Positions 18,325-28,747 of a stretch of 64,000 nt of DNA are shown here, piece by piece; within the stretch, counting starts at the first letter, position 1; every line of letters starts with the position of its first letter. A program made the position numbers and the translations under genes. The stretch is from Nitrospira sp. (GTDB taxonomy: Bacteria; Nitrospirota; Nitrospiria; Nitrospirales; Nitrospiraceae). The stretch covers positions 1 through 64,000 of the forward strand of contig JAHBWU010000006.1 of the NCBI GenBank assembly GCA_019636835.1, read 5' to 3'. The notes beneath the pieces are model-generated. The model searched no databases. It had not been told where the DNA came from and worked only from the letters and a program-made list of their open reading frames with translations.

Positions 18325-18603
18325 ATGTATAGATTAATCATCGTTGTTTTACTTCTCACGGTTCTCTACTTCTTGCTCCGACAAATATTTCGTGGATTCA
18401 AAACACCGATTCGGGACGACCGGGAGAAATCGGCCGTGCAAGTCCAAGAGGAAGAACAAGAACAAGACCAGATGATCGAGGATCCGGTGTGTCACATATT
18501 TGTCCCGAAGAGAATCGCCGTGATCGAAACAATTGGGGGGCGGGAGTACTGTTTCTGCAGCCCAGAGTGCTCGGTGAAGTTCCGAAGTGAGCACCCGGTC
18601 TAG
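18325..18603 (+). CDS. Small membrane protein with a TRASH/YHS-like metal-binding end
   Basis: A 92-residue protein. Residues 1-20 form a transmembrane helix (LIIVVLLLTVLYFLLRQIF), then a Glu/Gln-rich linker, then DPVCHIFVPK...GGREYCFCSPECSVKF, a cysteine pattern like the TRASH/YHS metal-sensing motif (Cys, Cys-x3-Cys). It would sit in the inner membrane with the metal-binding end in the cytosol or periplasm. A consensus promoter lies upstream. Metal and partner unknown. Confidence 0.75.
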   Translation: MYRLIIVVLLLTVLYFLLRQIFRGFKTPIRDDREKSAVQVQEEEQEQDQMIEDPVCHIFVPKRIAVIETIGGREYCFCSPECSVKFRSEHPV

Positions 18604-18670
18604 GAGAGTATTGAGGAACTACATGAAATCATTGCGGTAGAAGGAATCCAGTAGACTTGCAACCAGTTGG

Positions 18671-18982
18671 TTAGCAGCCTGAGTAAGTATAGTCGGAAAG
18701 TTTCTCGTCTTTGTCAAACTTGAGGGTAATCTGACATTGATTGGGAGAGAAATTGAAAAGTGGCTTCCCTGACGTTCCTCCGGCAATACGATAGTAGGTC
18801 CAGGTCTCTCCACCAAAAAAACGGGATGCTTTACCGTCCGGAGCACCCCAGTTTTTTTCGAACCACCCCTTATCCTTTCCCTGAAGCTCGGCCGGTTTCA
18901 GAGAAGCTTCTAGGTATGGGTTCTTCCCTGAGCAGGACGCAATCATAAGGGAGAAGAGCAGCAACCAGACAAATCGTTGCAT
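18671..18982 (-). CDS. Small lipoprotein, possibly BamE/SmpA-like fold
   Basis: A 103-residue protein with a signal segment and lipobox IASC (Cys 17). The mature part has GWFEKNWGAPDGK, which resembles the turn-helix 'GxP' start of small BamE/SmpA-type domains, and a closing beta region (CQITLKFDKDEKLSDYTYSGC). The two cysteines near the end could form a disulfide. Function unknown; the BamE-like reading is tentative. Confidence 0.65.
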   Translation of the reverse strand: MQRFVWLLLFSLMIASCSGKNPYLEASLKPAELQGKDKGWFEKNWGAPDGKASRFFGGETWTYYRIAGGTSGKPLFNFSPNQCQITLKFDKDEKLSDYTYSGC

Positions 18983-19082
18983 CGGATATCTCCTCTACGA
19001 TCAATGGTCTCTTATCAACCGCAAAATTCTATCTCCCATTGGAAAACATGTCAAACTTTCATGGTGACTTCTTGCAGTGAAG

Positions 19083-19112
19083 TTGAGTTCTCCATACAAT
19101 GACCGATAGTAA
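19083..19112 (+). promoter_or_regulatory. Candidate promoter of the transaldolase gene
   Basis: TTGAGT, an 18-base spacer and TAGTAA, ending 41 bases before the ATG at 19154. Moderate match only. Confidence 0.3.
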
Positions 19113-19153
19113 CGGTATCGCCTCACGATCTCTTCGCTAGGAAAGGGACCATT

Positions 19154-19801
19154 ATGAAAATCTATCTCGATACAGCCAACGTCAAGGAAATCCATGAAGC
19201 GGCAAGCCTCGGATTGCTCGACGGCGTGACCACGAATCCCTCCCTGGTTGTCAAGGAGGGCAGAAGTTTCAGGGAAATGTTGCAAGAGGTGTGTAAGATC
19301 GTGGACGGGCCGATCAGCGCCGAGGTCGTGAGCGTGGAAGCGGACGCCATGGTAACGGAAGGTAAGGAGCTCGCCAAAATCCACAAGAACATCGTAGTCA
19401 AATGTCCACTGATCCCGGAAGGCCTAAAAGCCACGAAACGGTTGGCCGCCGAGGGCATCAGAGTGAACGTGACTCTGTGTTTCTCTCCGACCCAGGCGCT
19501 GCTGGCGGCTAAAGCCGGTGCCTGGTGTGTGTCTCCGTTTATTGGCCGGCTCGACGACATCAGCTCAAACGGCATGGAGCTCATTCGACAGATTCTGACG
19601 ATCTATAAGAACTATGATTACAAGACCTTGGTGTTAGTGGCGAGTGTCCGCCATCCGCAGCACGTCGTCGAGGCAGCGTTAGCTGGCGGTCACATCTGCA
19701 CGATGCCCTACAGCGTGTTTCAAGCGCTCTTCAAACACCCGTTGACCGATACCGGCCTGAAGAAGTTCTTGGACGACTGGAAGGGGAAAGGACAGCAGTA
19801 G
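19154..19801 (+). CDS. tal: Transaldolase (small MipB/TalC type)
   Basis: Transfers a dihydroxyacetone unit between sugar phosphates in the non-oxidative pentose phosphate pathway. 215 residues, the short single-domain type: [10 protein letters not shown] at the start, GVTTNPSLV, then [11 protein letters not shown] with the Schiff-base lysine, and [19 protein letters not shown]. Close relatives include fructose-6-phosphate aldolase, and sequence alone does not fully separate the two. GGAAAGGG precedes the ATG. Confidence 0.9.
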   Translation: MKIYLDTANVKEIHEAASLGLLDGVTTNPSLVVKEGRSFREMLQEVCKIVDGPISAEVVSVEADAMVTEGKELAKIHKNIVVKCPLIPEGLKATKRLAAEGIRVNVTLCFSPTQALLAAKAGAWCVSPFIGRLDDISSNGMELIRQILTIYKNYDYKTLVLVASVRHPQHVVEAALAGGHICTMPYSVFQALFKHPLTDTGLKKFLDDWKGKGQQ

Positions 19802-19932
19802 TAGTTGACGAGCGGGGTGGGCTCCGTGTTCGGCGGACGTTCACCCCACACTCCAAACATCGCTCCTCTCAAATGGAAGATGAGCGGAAAGCGGACCCGC
19901 CCAAGACGAGTACCCGTTGACATTCTCCTAAG

Positions 19933-20619
19933 CTACGCACGATCGATTTCTTTTCTAGCCCTCCGAAACACTGCGTGGAACATCGAGCGAGTTAATTTCC
20001 CGGTAAACGTGTTTTGTTGACTGGGGTGATAGGAGCCGAGCAGTGTCACGCCCCAGGATAAGCGATAGGCGACACCATGCCCAAATTTTGGAATCGGCAC
20101 CGGCATTACCTGTCCCTGGGTCCGACAGGTCTTGAGGTAATGATCGAAGGCTATTTTCCCCAGAGTAATCACTACGCGGTGATCCTTCAGGAGACAAATC
20201 TCCTCCTGCAAGAATCGGCCGCAGCGTTCAAATTCATCCGGCGAAGGCTTGTTCCCCGGCGGTGCACACCGCACGGTTGCTCCGATGTAACAATCCGTCA
20301 ACGATAGGCCATCGTCTCTGTGTTGCGAAGAAGCCTGGTTGGCGAATCCATACCGGTACAACGCGTCATACAGCCAATCTCCACTCCGATCACCGGTGAA
20401 AACACGCCCCGTCCGATTCCCACCATGTGCCGCAGGAGCCAGCCCAAGAACATAGAGCCGAGCCTGGCGATCTCCGAATCCGGGAACCGGCCGCCCCCAG
20501 TAGGTCCAATCACGATATTGTTTCCGTTTCTGCCGTGCAATCACCTGTCGATAGACGACTAACCGAGGACAAGCCGCGCAGTCGGTGATAGCCTTGTTCA
20601 GAAGTGTCAGTGTTTGCAT
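19933..20619 (-). CDS. Uracil-DNA glycosylase, family 5 (UdgB type)
   Basis: Removes uracil and other deaminated bases from DNA. 228 residues from ATG 20619 (MQTLTLLNKAI); the longer upstream frame is not conserved in style. The sequence has the family signature GLAPAAHGGNRTGRVFTGD and the carboxy motif GSYHPSQQNTFTG. Cysteines in CAACPRL and further on (CAPPGNKP, CGRFL) fit the 4Fe-4S cluster of this group. Divergent from the lytic transglycosylase gene. Confidence 0.88.
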   Translation of the reverse strand: MQTLTLLNKAITDCAACPRLVVYRQVIARQKRKQYRDWTYWGRPVPGFGDRQARLYVLGLAPAAHGGNRTGRVFTGDRSGDWLYDALYRYGFANQASSQHRDDGLSLTDCYIGATVRCAPPGNKPSPDEFERCGRFLQEEICLLKDHRVVITLGKIAFDHYLKTCRTQGQVMPVPIPKFGHGVAYRLSWGVTLLGSYHPSQQNTFTGKLTRSMFHAVFRRARKEIDRA

Positions 20620-20739
20620 ATGGGCCCCAGTGTAACACGGACAGGAACCCCATTCTGCTTGCCGGTGATTGAGTGAGCTGTTAGCATAACTTCGCGTTTT
20701 ACGACGGCTTGTCTCTGGATGCAATGGAGGAGTTCGAGA

Positions 20740-21789
20740 ATGATCATCCGTGGTATGCATTCTTTGTTGATTGTGTCCTACATCAGCGTCATTCTCTTGC
20801 TGATTTGTACGCCAGTATCAGCCGCGACCGACCTAGCCGACAATAATGATCAAAAACACGAAAGCGAGAAGGAGCTTCTCTTACCCGAGGTGCTGGATGG
20901 TCAACCAGAACCGGAAGACCGTCTGGTCATTTTGCCGGAAATCAAACGCGAGGGAGAACGGTTCTTTCTGAGCTCATTCAAGCTGCCCGACAAGATCACG
21001 TTTGCGGGAGTGTCGGTTCCCCTGGATAACTGGCAAGTGAGAGAACGGGTCGAATACGAGTTCTATCAATTTTTGGAAGATCAAGGTGAAAGCATCATCC
21101 TCGCCAAACGTACCGGGCGCTGTTTCCCTCCTGCAGAAAAGCAATTGGCCGATGCCGGGTTGCCGGATGATCTCAAGTATATGCTGCTGGTCGAGAGCAA
21201 GTGCATTTCAGCCGCCTACTCAAGAGCGAAGGCGTCAGGTCCATGGCAGTTCATCCCCTCCACCGGGCGCCGGTACAGGCTGAAAAGCGACGCCGTCCGA
21301 GATGAACGTCGAAATCTCGAAATGTCGACCGAAGCGGCAGTGAAGTACCTCAAGTACCTCAAAGATTTTCAGGACAACGATTGGTTCTTGGCCATGGCTT
21401 CCTACAACGCGGGTGAGGAACGAATCCGCAAACTCCTCAAGGAGCAAAAAATTTCCGACTTTTGGAGGATGCATGGTCCACGCGAGACCATGCGGTATGT
21501 TCCTCGTATCATCGCCGCCAAGGAAATCTACTCCCAGCCGGAGAAGTATCTTGGGCTGACCAAGAAGGATCTCTATATGCCGCTTGAGACCGAAACCATC
21601 ACGGTGAATGTCAAGGAGTCCCAGCGTGCGCTGACTTCGATCGCCGAAGAATTCGGCACTTACCTGCTCGAGCTCAAGATGCTGAATCCTGAGTTCAAGA
21701 AGGATGTGCTCCCACATGGAAGCTATCAAATCCGCGTGCCCCGACAGACCTGTCCTAGCCGCTGCTTCAAGCAAGAAAAGATTCCGTAG
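20740..21789 (+). CDS. Membrane-bound lytic transglycosylase, MltD/SLT type
   Basis: Cleaves peptidoglycan glycan strands in the periplasm. 349 residues from ATG 20740 with GGAGGAG before it. A signal segment (LLIVSYISVILLLICTPVSA) is followed by the transglycosylase domain: YMLLVESKC with the catalytic glutamate, SGPWQFIPSTGRRY, and MASYNAGEERI. The last ~50 residues (ITVNVKESQRALTSIAEEF...SYQIRVP) look like a degenerate LysM domain. The next gene begins five bases after its stop. Confidence 0.87.
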   Translation: MIIRGMHSLLIVSYISVILLLICTPVSAATDLADNNDQKHESEKELLLPEVLDGQPEPEDRLVILPEIKREGERFFLSSFKLPDKITFAGVSVPLDNWQVRERVEYEFYQFLEDQGESIILAKRTGRCFPPAEKQLADAGLPDDLKYMLLVESKCISAAYSRAKASGPWQFIPSTGRRYRLKSDAVRDERRNLEMSTEAAVKYLKYLKDFQDNDWFLAMASYNAGEERIRKLLKEQKISDFWRMHGPRETMRYVPRIIAAKEIYSQPEKYLGLTKKDLYMPLETETITVNVKESQRALTSIAEEFGTYLLELKMLNPEFKKDVLPHGSYQIRVPRQTCPSRCFKQEKIP

Positions 21790-21793
21790 CGCC

Positions 21794-23130
21794 ATGCGGC
21801 TTCTCCTTCCTCCTTCTTCTGCGCGACCGCTCCTTCGAAAACTGATAACCGCAGGACTGAGTACGGCGGATCCCTACCAAGCCCTGCTCAGGCATGTCAC
21901 GCTGGATCACCACTCCTTGACAGTGGGAGGGCGCGCCTATGATCTCTCGCATCTCGACCGTATTATCGCGGTCGGCGCCGGCAAGGCATCGGCAAGGATG
22001 GCACAGGCAGTAGAAGCAGCACTGGGGACAAGGTTGGACGATGGGCTCGTCATCGTCAAGACAGGGCACACCCTTGCCACCAAGCGGATCGCCGTGGTCG
22101 AGGCCGCTCATCCGATTCCCGATTGTGCAGGCCTTCACGCGACTCGACGGCTTCTTGATCTGACACAAAGTCTGACGCCTCGAGATCTGCTTATCGTTCT
22201 CTTGTCCGGTGGTGCGTCGAGCCTACTGCCGGCTCCAGTCGCTGGTGTGACGCTGGCCGATAAGCAACGCACGACGCGCCTGCTGCTCCGCAGCGGGGCA
22301 ACAATCAACGAGATCAACGTCGTAAGAAAGCATTTGTCATTGGTCAAAGGAGGCGGGCTGGCCGCGTCCAGCCGGGCGAGGATTGTCACGCTTTTACTTT
22401 CCGACGTTATTGGCGATGATCTTGGCTCCATCGGCTCGGGGCCGACAGCAGGCGATCACTCGACGTTTTTGGACGCTGTCGAAGTGCTGCAACGGTATAG
22501 ATGCTGGCATGCCGTGCCTGCTGCCGTACGCCGCTACTTACACCGTGGTCAAAAAGGAGTTGCGCCGGAGACCCTGAAGCCTGGTTCACGGAGGTTGCGT
22601 TCCGTGCAGCATCACATCGTCGGCAATAACCGGATGATGCTGGAAGCCGTCGCGCGGGCCGCACAACAGGCAGGTCTTCACACCAAATTTGTCTCTCACC
22701 CTGTCATAGGGGAAGCGCGTGTGGCAGCGAAACAACTGACGGACTTTGCCAAGGCCGTTACGGAAGGACATGGTAGCTTAAAGCGGCCATGCTGCGTGAT
22801 AGCGGGAGGTGAGACCACGGTGACGGTCACAGGCCGTGGGAAAGGTGGACGTGCCCAGGAATTTGCAGCTTCTTCGGCATTTGAGATCGCCGGCCTTCCC
22901 AACACATGGGTGGTGGCCCTTGGCACAGACGGAACGGACGGACCCACCGATGCAGCTGGAGCAATTGTCAGTGGAAGCACCGTCGCGCGAGCGAAGGCAC
23001 TCGGCATTGATCTCCGTTCGTCAACTTAAAACGACACAATACTCTACCCTGCCTTAAGCTCTTGGATGTCATATCCATACTGGTCCTACCGGGACTTAAT
23101 GAACGGCCTTTACTCGTCCTGCTGCTCTAG
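21794..23130 (+). pseudogene. Glycerate 2-kinase (MOFRL family) with damaged 3' end
   Basis: The intact part (21794-23029, 411 codons) is a DUF4147/MOFRL glycerate kinase: LIVLLSGGASSLLPAP, VRKHLSLVKGG, VLSDVIGDDLGSIGSGPT and GGETTVTVTGRGKGGRAQE. These enzymes make 2-phosphoglycerate. After LGIDLRSST a TAA ends the frame before the conserved carboxy end. The missing residues can still be read: NDT..LYPAL in the same frame past the stop, then LGCHIHTGPTGT one base out of register at 23061-23096, then a further shift. So the final motif is present but spread over frames. Either a decaying gene or local sequence errors. Confidence 0.8.
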
Positions 23131-23145
23131 CTACTATACCGAGTT

Positions 23146-25768
23146 ATGGTCGTCCACCATCGCTTCCGTTGTCTGGTGTAGCGACATTGATCTCACGGGG
23201 GGAAAGCCGTTGGGCTTGCTCGGCTCATCGCCGCCCGGCTTTTCTGTTCCTCAAGGATTCTGCATCTGAAGGCGTACATACAATACTATACATGTGTTGG
23301 GGTTTAGGGAGGATGCGGAGTGGCATAAGGCCTGCCGATTATCAGGGAACGAGCGAGCGTCGGCATTAGCCGACTGCCGGAATCGCATCAGACAGGTAGA
23401 AACTTCTCATCTTGCCGTTCAATGGTTGAGAGCGCTCCAGGCCCTCAGTCTGCCACCGAGCGAACGCTGGGCCGTCCGATCATCAGCCACGAATGAGGAT
23501 GCGACTCAAACCAGTTTCGCTGGGCTCTATCGGACTCAACTGGGCGTGGCTCTTTCAGAAATTGATTCTGCGCTGAAGGACCTCTGGGCTTCACTGTGGG
23601 AAGAACGGGTGGTGAACTATGCGGCTCATCAGAGCCTCCAGACACCTCCGAGAATGGCTGTGGTGATCCAACCGATGGTCGATGCTCAATCGGCCGGAGT
23701 AGCCTATTCAATACATCCTGTGACCGGACGATCGAATCAGGTGACGATTAATGCCGTACCTGGTCTCGCAGCGTCGCTGGTCGATGGCACAGTCAAACCA
23801 GACCAGTATGTCGTAGAGGTCACTCGCGAAGGGAAGCCGATTCGGGTTTGTAAGCGCATCCTTGCACATCACTCCCAACGACTGATGGTTTCCAAAGAAG
23901 GATTATGCACCGAGCGTTTTGACGACGCGACTCACATCCAATCATTACTCACCGATGCGCAACTCTTTTCCCTCGCACAGACGACCAAGCACATTGAACA
24001 GGCCTTCGGGCACCCAATCGATCTCGAATGGGCCTTCGATGCCCGACAACTGTGGCTCGTACAGGCTCGACCGATTACGACGGTTCGCCCTTCGTCCAAT
24101 CTCACCAACGATGACTGTGAGTGGTCGCGGACGAATTTCAAAGAGACGCTGCCCGAACTGCCGAGCCTGTTGAGTCTTTCGTTTCTTGAACGGTTCATGG
24201 ACAACCACATCCTCTCTCATTATCGAAGACTTGGATGCCGAATCCCCGATGGGCTTTCATCGGTCCGGGTACTGAAGGGACGCCCTTACCTGAACGTGAC
24301 CCTGTTCCATATCTTGGTGGCTCAACTTCATGGAAACCCATCGCTGAACGCCGAACAGATGGGCGGCGAACCACTGCAAACTATCCCGCAGGTACAACCG
24401 CTCAACAGGGCGGCGTTCGTTCGGGCCTGTTGGATGATGTGGGGGGAGATCCGGCGTGTTGAGCGGTCCGGTCCACGAGTGTTTCAAGAAATGAAGAATT
24501 TGGCTGCTGCCTATCGTCGCGAACACATTTTGCACCTGTCGGTGGAAGAACTTATGCCCGAACTCGACAAGCTCGGTCCCTGGTTAGAGGGCCGCGACGT
24601 CACGTTCGGCATTGTCGGCGGAGTCGGGCAATGCCTGCAGATTTTCAGTCAATTCCTGCCTCGGTGGCTCGGATCAGACTGGAGGAGTTTGCTGAACGCC
24701 GCCCTCCAAGGACAAGGGACCATAATCAGTGCACAACAGATTCTTCGCCTCGCTGAGCTGACGGACATCGCCCGAGACGAACCGGCGGCCGGCACATTTT
24801 TCACATCGGAACCATGGATAGCTTCTAGATTTCGCGAGGCTCTTGCCGACACGACATTCCTACGGACCTTCGACAGTTACTTGGAGGACTATGGGCATCG
24901 CGCGGTCGGCGAATCGGATGTCATGTCCCCGCGTCTGGCCGAGAACCCTGAATCGATTCTGGCTATCGTGCGTATCCAACTCATCTCCGACTCTCCTTCA
25001 CAGAAGAGCATTCTTTTGCGCCAGGGCAGCGAGAGAATCGCTGCGCTGGCGCAGATCAAAGAGCGCATCGGCCGGCGCTACCACAGATGGATCATCTTCA
25101 TGTGGTGTTACAGAAGGCTCTGTCGCTTCTTCGCGCTGCGTGAAGCCAATCGACACCACTTGATGCATTACTCGACGGCCATCCGCAGCCTTTTGATTCG
25201 TCTCGGAGAACTTCTGGTCGAACGGAGTTTGCTCGATCAAGTTGACGACGTCTTTTTTTTGACGATCAACGATCGGGCTGACCTGTTGGCAGGCAGCACA
25301 CGAGACTGGAAGGCCGTCATCAAATCCCGGAGAACCGAGCGAGAGCGCAACGGAGTAGTTGAGGTACCCGACACGATCCGCGACTGGGAAACTGCGAGCG
25401 AACCGTCTGTGACATCCGACAAATCTGAAGGGAACGGCATCCTGTCGGGCACGCCGATCAGCGTCGGAACCGTGGTCGGTCCGGTTCGAGTGGTCCGCTC
25501 GGTGGCTGATTGGAGCAAGGTGAGGCCGGGGGAGATTCTGGTGGTCCCGGTCATCGACCCTGGATTGGCGCCTCTCTTCGGTCTTGCCGGAGGCTTAATC
25601 GCGGAAATGGGCGGCACACTGTCTCACGGAGCCATCATCGCTCGCGAGTACGGACTGCCGACCATTGCCAACGTTGAAGGCGCCACGGCACAGCTTGCCG
25701 ATGGCCAGCGCATCATGGTTGACGCCGGATCAGGGACCATTTGTATCGAGCCGCCTCCACGTCCCTAG
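23146..25768 (+). pseudogene. PEP-synthase-like (PEP/pyruvate-binding) protein with damaged 5' end
   Basis: From 23294 an open frame of 824 codons encodes most of a phosphoenolpyruvate-synthase-like protein: the ATP-grasp nucleotide domain (RWAVRSSATNEDA, SIHPVTGRSNQ, DLEWAFDARQLWLVQARPIT), a long helical middle part, and the swivelling phosphohistidine domain (GGTLSHGAIIAREYGLPTIANVEGAT). The start of the ATP-grasp domain is there but broken over three frames: GGKAVGLARLIAA, then GFSVPQGFCI, then AYIQYY, then HVLGFRED. At least four indels would be needed to restore it. The middle part resembles rifampicin phosphotransferases more than housekeeping PEP synthase. Substrate unknown. Confidence 0.8.
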
Positions 25769-25805
25769 GACAGATAGAGCTGATTGATTGGGGCCTTCTG
25801 CTCTC

Positions 25806-25834
25806 TTGACCTTTTTCAATACCTTGCGTACTCT
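25806..25834 (+). promoter_or_regulatory. Promoter of the rmuC operon
   Basis: TTGACC, a 17-base spacer and TACTCT, about 70 bases upstream of the rmuC ATG and after the end of the previous gene. Confidence 0.5.
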
Positions 25835-25904
25835 GCCGAAAATTGCCCTTTCTTACCACTATATGCAGTGTCCTTTGTACCTGCATTTTAAAGCAGATTA
25901 AGCA

Positions 25905-27263
25905 ATGACCGACACACTCCCCATTCTCGTAGCCTTTGGTGCAGGACTGCTCCTAGGCGGTCTGCTGACGGGTCTGTGGATCACAAGTCGCTTGCGGCCT
26001 CAGGCTCAACGAGCCGAAGCGACCGTGGACGAACTGCGCAAACAACTGGAAATTGAACGAGATGCCCTCGTGGCCATTCGCCAAGCCTGGGCCGAGGCTC
26101 AACAGGCTCGCGTGACGGCGGAAACTCGGATGGAAGATACAGCCCGACAACTTCTGGAGCAGAAAGCCCTGATCGACCATACCCGCCAGGAACTTATGGG
26201 ATCGTTCCAGGCCCTGTCCGGTGAAGCATTGAAACAAAACAACGAAGCGTTCTTGAAGCTCGCCGCCGTGTCGTTCGAAACTCTCCATGTCAAAGCGGAT
26301 AGTGACCTGGTGCAGCGGCAGCAGGCGATCGATGCGTTAGTTCGCCCCCTGCAAGAATCACTGCAGCGCTATGCTGAGCAAGTACATTTGCTGGAACAAT
26401 CTCGCCAGTCGGCATATGGCGGATTGGATCAGCATTTACGATTGCTCGCGGAATCGCAACAACGGTTACAGCAGGAGACAGGCAACTTAGTTAAAGCTTT
26501 GCGGGCGCCGACCGTACGAGGCCAATGGGGTGAGTTAACGTTGAAGCGGGTGGCTGAGCTTGCGGGTATGGTAGACCATTGCGATTTTGCTCAGCAGCTC
26601 TCTGTGACCGGCGACGAAGGGCGCTTCCGACCGGATATGGTCGTCCAATTACCCGGAGGACGTCAAATTATCGTAGATGCGAAGACCGTGCTCTCGGCTT
26701 ATCTCGATGCCCATGAAGCTCAGAACGAGGCCCAACAGACGGAGGCCTTGCGTCGTCACGCCGCCCAGGTCAAATGCCGCATGGACGAACTGTCTCTGAA
26801 AGCGTACTGGACTCAGTTCGACTGTGCACCGGAGTTTGTCGTGTTGTTTCTCCCAGGGGAGCAATTCCTTGGGGCGGCGCTGGACCAGAATCCCCGGCTT
26901 ATTGAAGAGGGGTTTGCGAATGGGATCGTGTTGGCGACTCCAGCGACGCTCATTGCATTGCTCCGGGCCGTCGCTTACGGATGGCGCCAAGAACGCATGA
27001 CCGCCCATGCAGAAGAAGCCGGTCGGTTGGGTAAGGAACTGTATGAGCGTATGGCTGTGCTGGCGGAACATATGAACGATGTGGGCCAGGCCCTCGGCAA
27101 AAGCGTGTCGGCTTATAACCGAGCCGTCGGTTCTCTTGAGACACGCATTCTCCCCGCAGCACGGCGCTTCAAGGAATTGGGCGTATCGTCGGATCGCGAC
27201 ATCCCGGTGTTGGAGCCGACGGAAGTTGTTCCACGCAAGACGTTGCCGTTTGATATCGGATGA
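25905..27263 (+). CDS. rmuC: DNA recombination protein RmuC
   Basis: Nuclease-superfamily protein that limits inversions at repeats and is linked to DNA ends. 452 residues: a membrane-anchoring helix at residues 5-27 (LVAFGAGLLLGGLLTGLWI), a coiled coil to about residue 200, then the RmuC domain with RGQWGELTLKRVAELAGM, FRPDMVVQLPGGRQIIVDAKTVL (Asp...Asp-x-Lys nuclease-like core), and the conserved FLPGEQFLGAAL and TPATLIALLRAVAYGW segments. Followed after 10 bases by a MazG-like gene. Confidence 0.93.
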   Translation: MTDTLPILVAFGAGLLLGGLLTGLWITSRLRPQAQRAEATVDELRKQLEIERDALVAIRQAWAEAQQARVTAETRMEDTARQLLEQKALIDHTRQELMGSFQALSGEALKQNNEAFLKLAAVSFETLHVKADSDLVQRQQAIDALVRPLQESLQRYAEQVHLLEQSRQSAYGGLDQHLRLLAESQQRLQQETGNLVKALRAPTVRGQWGELTLKRVAELAGMVDHCDFAQQLSVTGDEGRFRPDMVVQLPGGRQIIVDAKTVLSAYLDAHEAQNEAQQTEALRRHAAQVKCRMDELSLKAYWTQFDCAPEFVVLFLPGEQFLGAALDQNPRLIEEGFANGIVLATPATLIALLRAVAYGWRQERMTAHAEEAGRLGKELYERMAVLAEHMNDVGQALGKSVSAYNRAVGSLETRILPAARRFKELGVSSDRDIPVLEPTEVVPRKTLPFDIG

Positions 27264-27273
27264 AGGAGCAGGC

Positions 27274-27708
27274 ATGACTGACGAACAAGCCATGGTCGAA
27301 GCATTTCACAGCAAGTTCGGGATTTTGGTACAGACAGCGCCGGCGGATTTGAATGAGGAGACGATACAACTTCGCGTTCGACTCATTCAGGAAGAGTTCG
27401 ATGAATTGAAAGAGGCCATGGCTACCGGGAATGTAGCGGCGGTGGCCAAAGAAATGGCGGACCTCCTGTATGTAACCTATGGAACTGCCGTGTCCTACGG
27501 GATCGATATGGAACCCGTGTTTCAGGAGGTGCACCGGTCGAATTTGAGCAAAGTCGGCGGCTACAAGCGGGCCGATGGGAAATGGGTGAAGCCGCCCACA
27601 TATTCACCGGCCGATATCGAATCAATCGTGGAGGTACAGCGGGAGCAACTGTCGGTGGAGCGGCAAGCCGTGCCTGATGCCACCGCCGGCGTGCTCCGGA
27701 GTTCATGA
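27274..27708 (+). CDS. MazG/HisE-like nucleoside triphosphate pyrophosphohydrolase
   Basis: A 144-residue all-alpha pyrophosphohydrolase. The metal-binding pattern EExxE (QEEFDELKEA) followed by ExxD (KEMADLLYV) is present. The family hydrolyses (d)NTPs or phosphoribosyl-ATP to monophosphates plus pyrophosphate; the short length and absence of his genes nearby favour a house-cleaning dNTPase over HisE. ATG 27274 is preceded by AAGGAG. Its stop overlaps the next gene by four bases. Confidence 0.82.
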   Translation: MTDEQAMVEAFHSKFGILVQTAPADLNEETIQLRVRLIQEEFDELKEAMATGNVAAVAKEMADLLYVTYGTAVSYGIDMEPVFQEVHRSNLSKVGGYKRADGKWVKPPTYSPADIESIVEVQREQLSVERQAVPDATAGVLRSS

Positions 27709-28217
27709 GAGATTTACACTGCCCAAGTTGCGGAACACCTTTCGTCAGAGTCGTGTATGACGAGAGAACTGTGGGGCGGCTTTTGAGTCGCTTCAGGATA
27801 TTGTCATTCCGGTGCCAACTCTGCACCACGCGTTTCCGGGCCTATCGGAATCAGCCCCCAGTCCAGACCTCAGTCACAGACCGCCGGCAATACAAGCGAT
27901 TGCCGGTGTCGTTCCGCGCCAACCTTCTCGCAGAGAACACCGTGCGGATTGACAATCGTGTAACGGATATCTCCATGGGAGGTTGCACGCTCGAGACGAC
28001 GACCACCTTGCCTCAGGGTACATTTATCGAACTCGTCATCAAACCGGCTTCCGACGAAGAACCCATTAAGATTGAGACGGCCATGGTCTGTTCTTCGCGA
28101 TCTGAATCGATGGGGATTCGGTTCCTCGAAATGGTGGCGGACGATAAGAACCGCCTCAGCCAGGTGGTCCTCAGCTTGCTGGTAGGACAAAGCCTGCATT
28201 CTAATCTTCTTTCCTGA
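27705..28217 (+). CDS. PilZ-domain protein with amino-terminal zinc ribbon
   Basis: A 170-residue protein. Residues 6-48 contain CPSCG...FRCQLC, a probable zinc ribbon; from about residue 58 a PilZ domain starts with DRRQYKRLPV and continues to DISMGGC, the two parts of the cyclic-di-GMP binding site. It should be a cytosolic c-di-GMP receptor or adaptor. Start overlaps the MazG-like gene (ATGA), so rmuC, the pyrophosphohydrolase and this gene form one operon. Confidence 0.85.
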   Translation: MRDLHCPSCGTPFVRVVYDERTVGRLLSRFRILSFRCQLCTTRFRAYRNQPPVQTSVTDRRQYKRLPVSFRANLLAENTVRIDNRVTDISMGGCTLETTTTLPQGTFIELVIKPASDEEPIKIETAMVCSSRSESMGIRFLEMVADDKNRLSQVVLSLLVGQSLHSNLLS

Positions 28218-28349
28218 CGTCATCATGCATCACACCTGACATGCTTCTGTGTTCAAGCTGCACAGCGGTTGCGTATTAGCGAACAAAAATCCGGTACATT
28301 TGTTGATTCCGACAGGCTGGAAACGAACCACGAATGCGGATTGCGAAGG

Positions 28350-28747
28350 TTATGGTCGGGTGTCCGCCGGCATATGAGCAAACACGCAGGCGCGCACTTG
28401 CTCAGCCAACTTGACGGCCTCGGCGGCCGTCGGTTGCGGCGGCCAGAATTCCGCATCATACCGAAGTTCGACCGCATAGGCCGTTAGGTCGGTGAGATCA
28501 CAGGTCCCAAGTCAGGCCACAGTTCACGCTGGATGCACAAACGCTGAAGCTCCTCCAAGTCATGCGAGCGGGGAATTTCTAGGCCCCTCCAGGCAAGCAC
28601 TCCTTTCAAGTACTTCTCGACAGCTTGCTGAGCATGGAAACACGCGGTGTCGTAGGGTCCTTCACTGGCAGTCGTGCGCCGGGCATCTGCCAGGTCGCTG
28701 TCGGCTTTCCGAAACCACCCTTGAGCCAGAGCCGACCTATCTTTCAT
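28350..28747 (-). pseudogene. HEPN-domain protein, frameshifted
   Basis: From ATG 28747 the frame gives MKDRSALAQGWFRKADSDLADAR..., ACFHAQQAVEKYLKGVL and SHDLEEL, a typical HEPN domain. At about 28505-28515 the frame shifts: the original continues one register over as DLTDLTAYAVELRYDAEFWP and ends at 28350. As written, the product stops early after ELWPDLGP. It overlaps the MNT gene by 11 bases, the usual layout for a HEPN/MNT toxin-antitoxin pair. Confidence 0.78.

Noticed and set aside
19805..19860. GC-rich hairpin after the transaldolase gene (GGGGTG / CACCCC)
   Set aside because: It pairs imperfectly and has no T tail; could be chance in GC-rich DNA.
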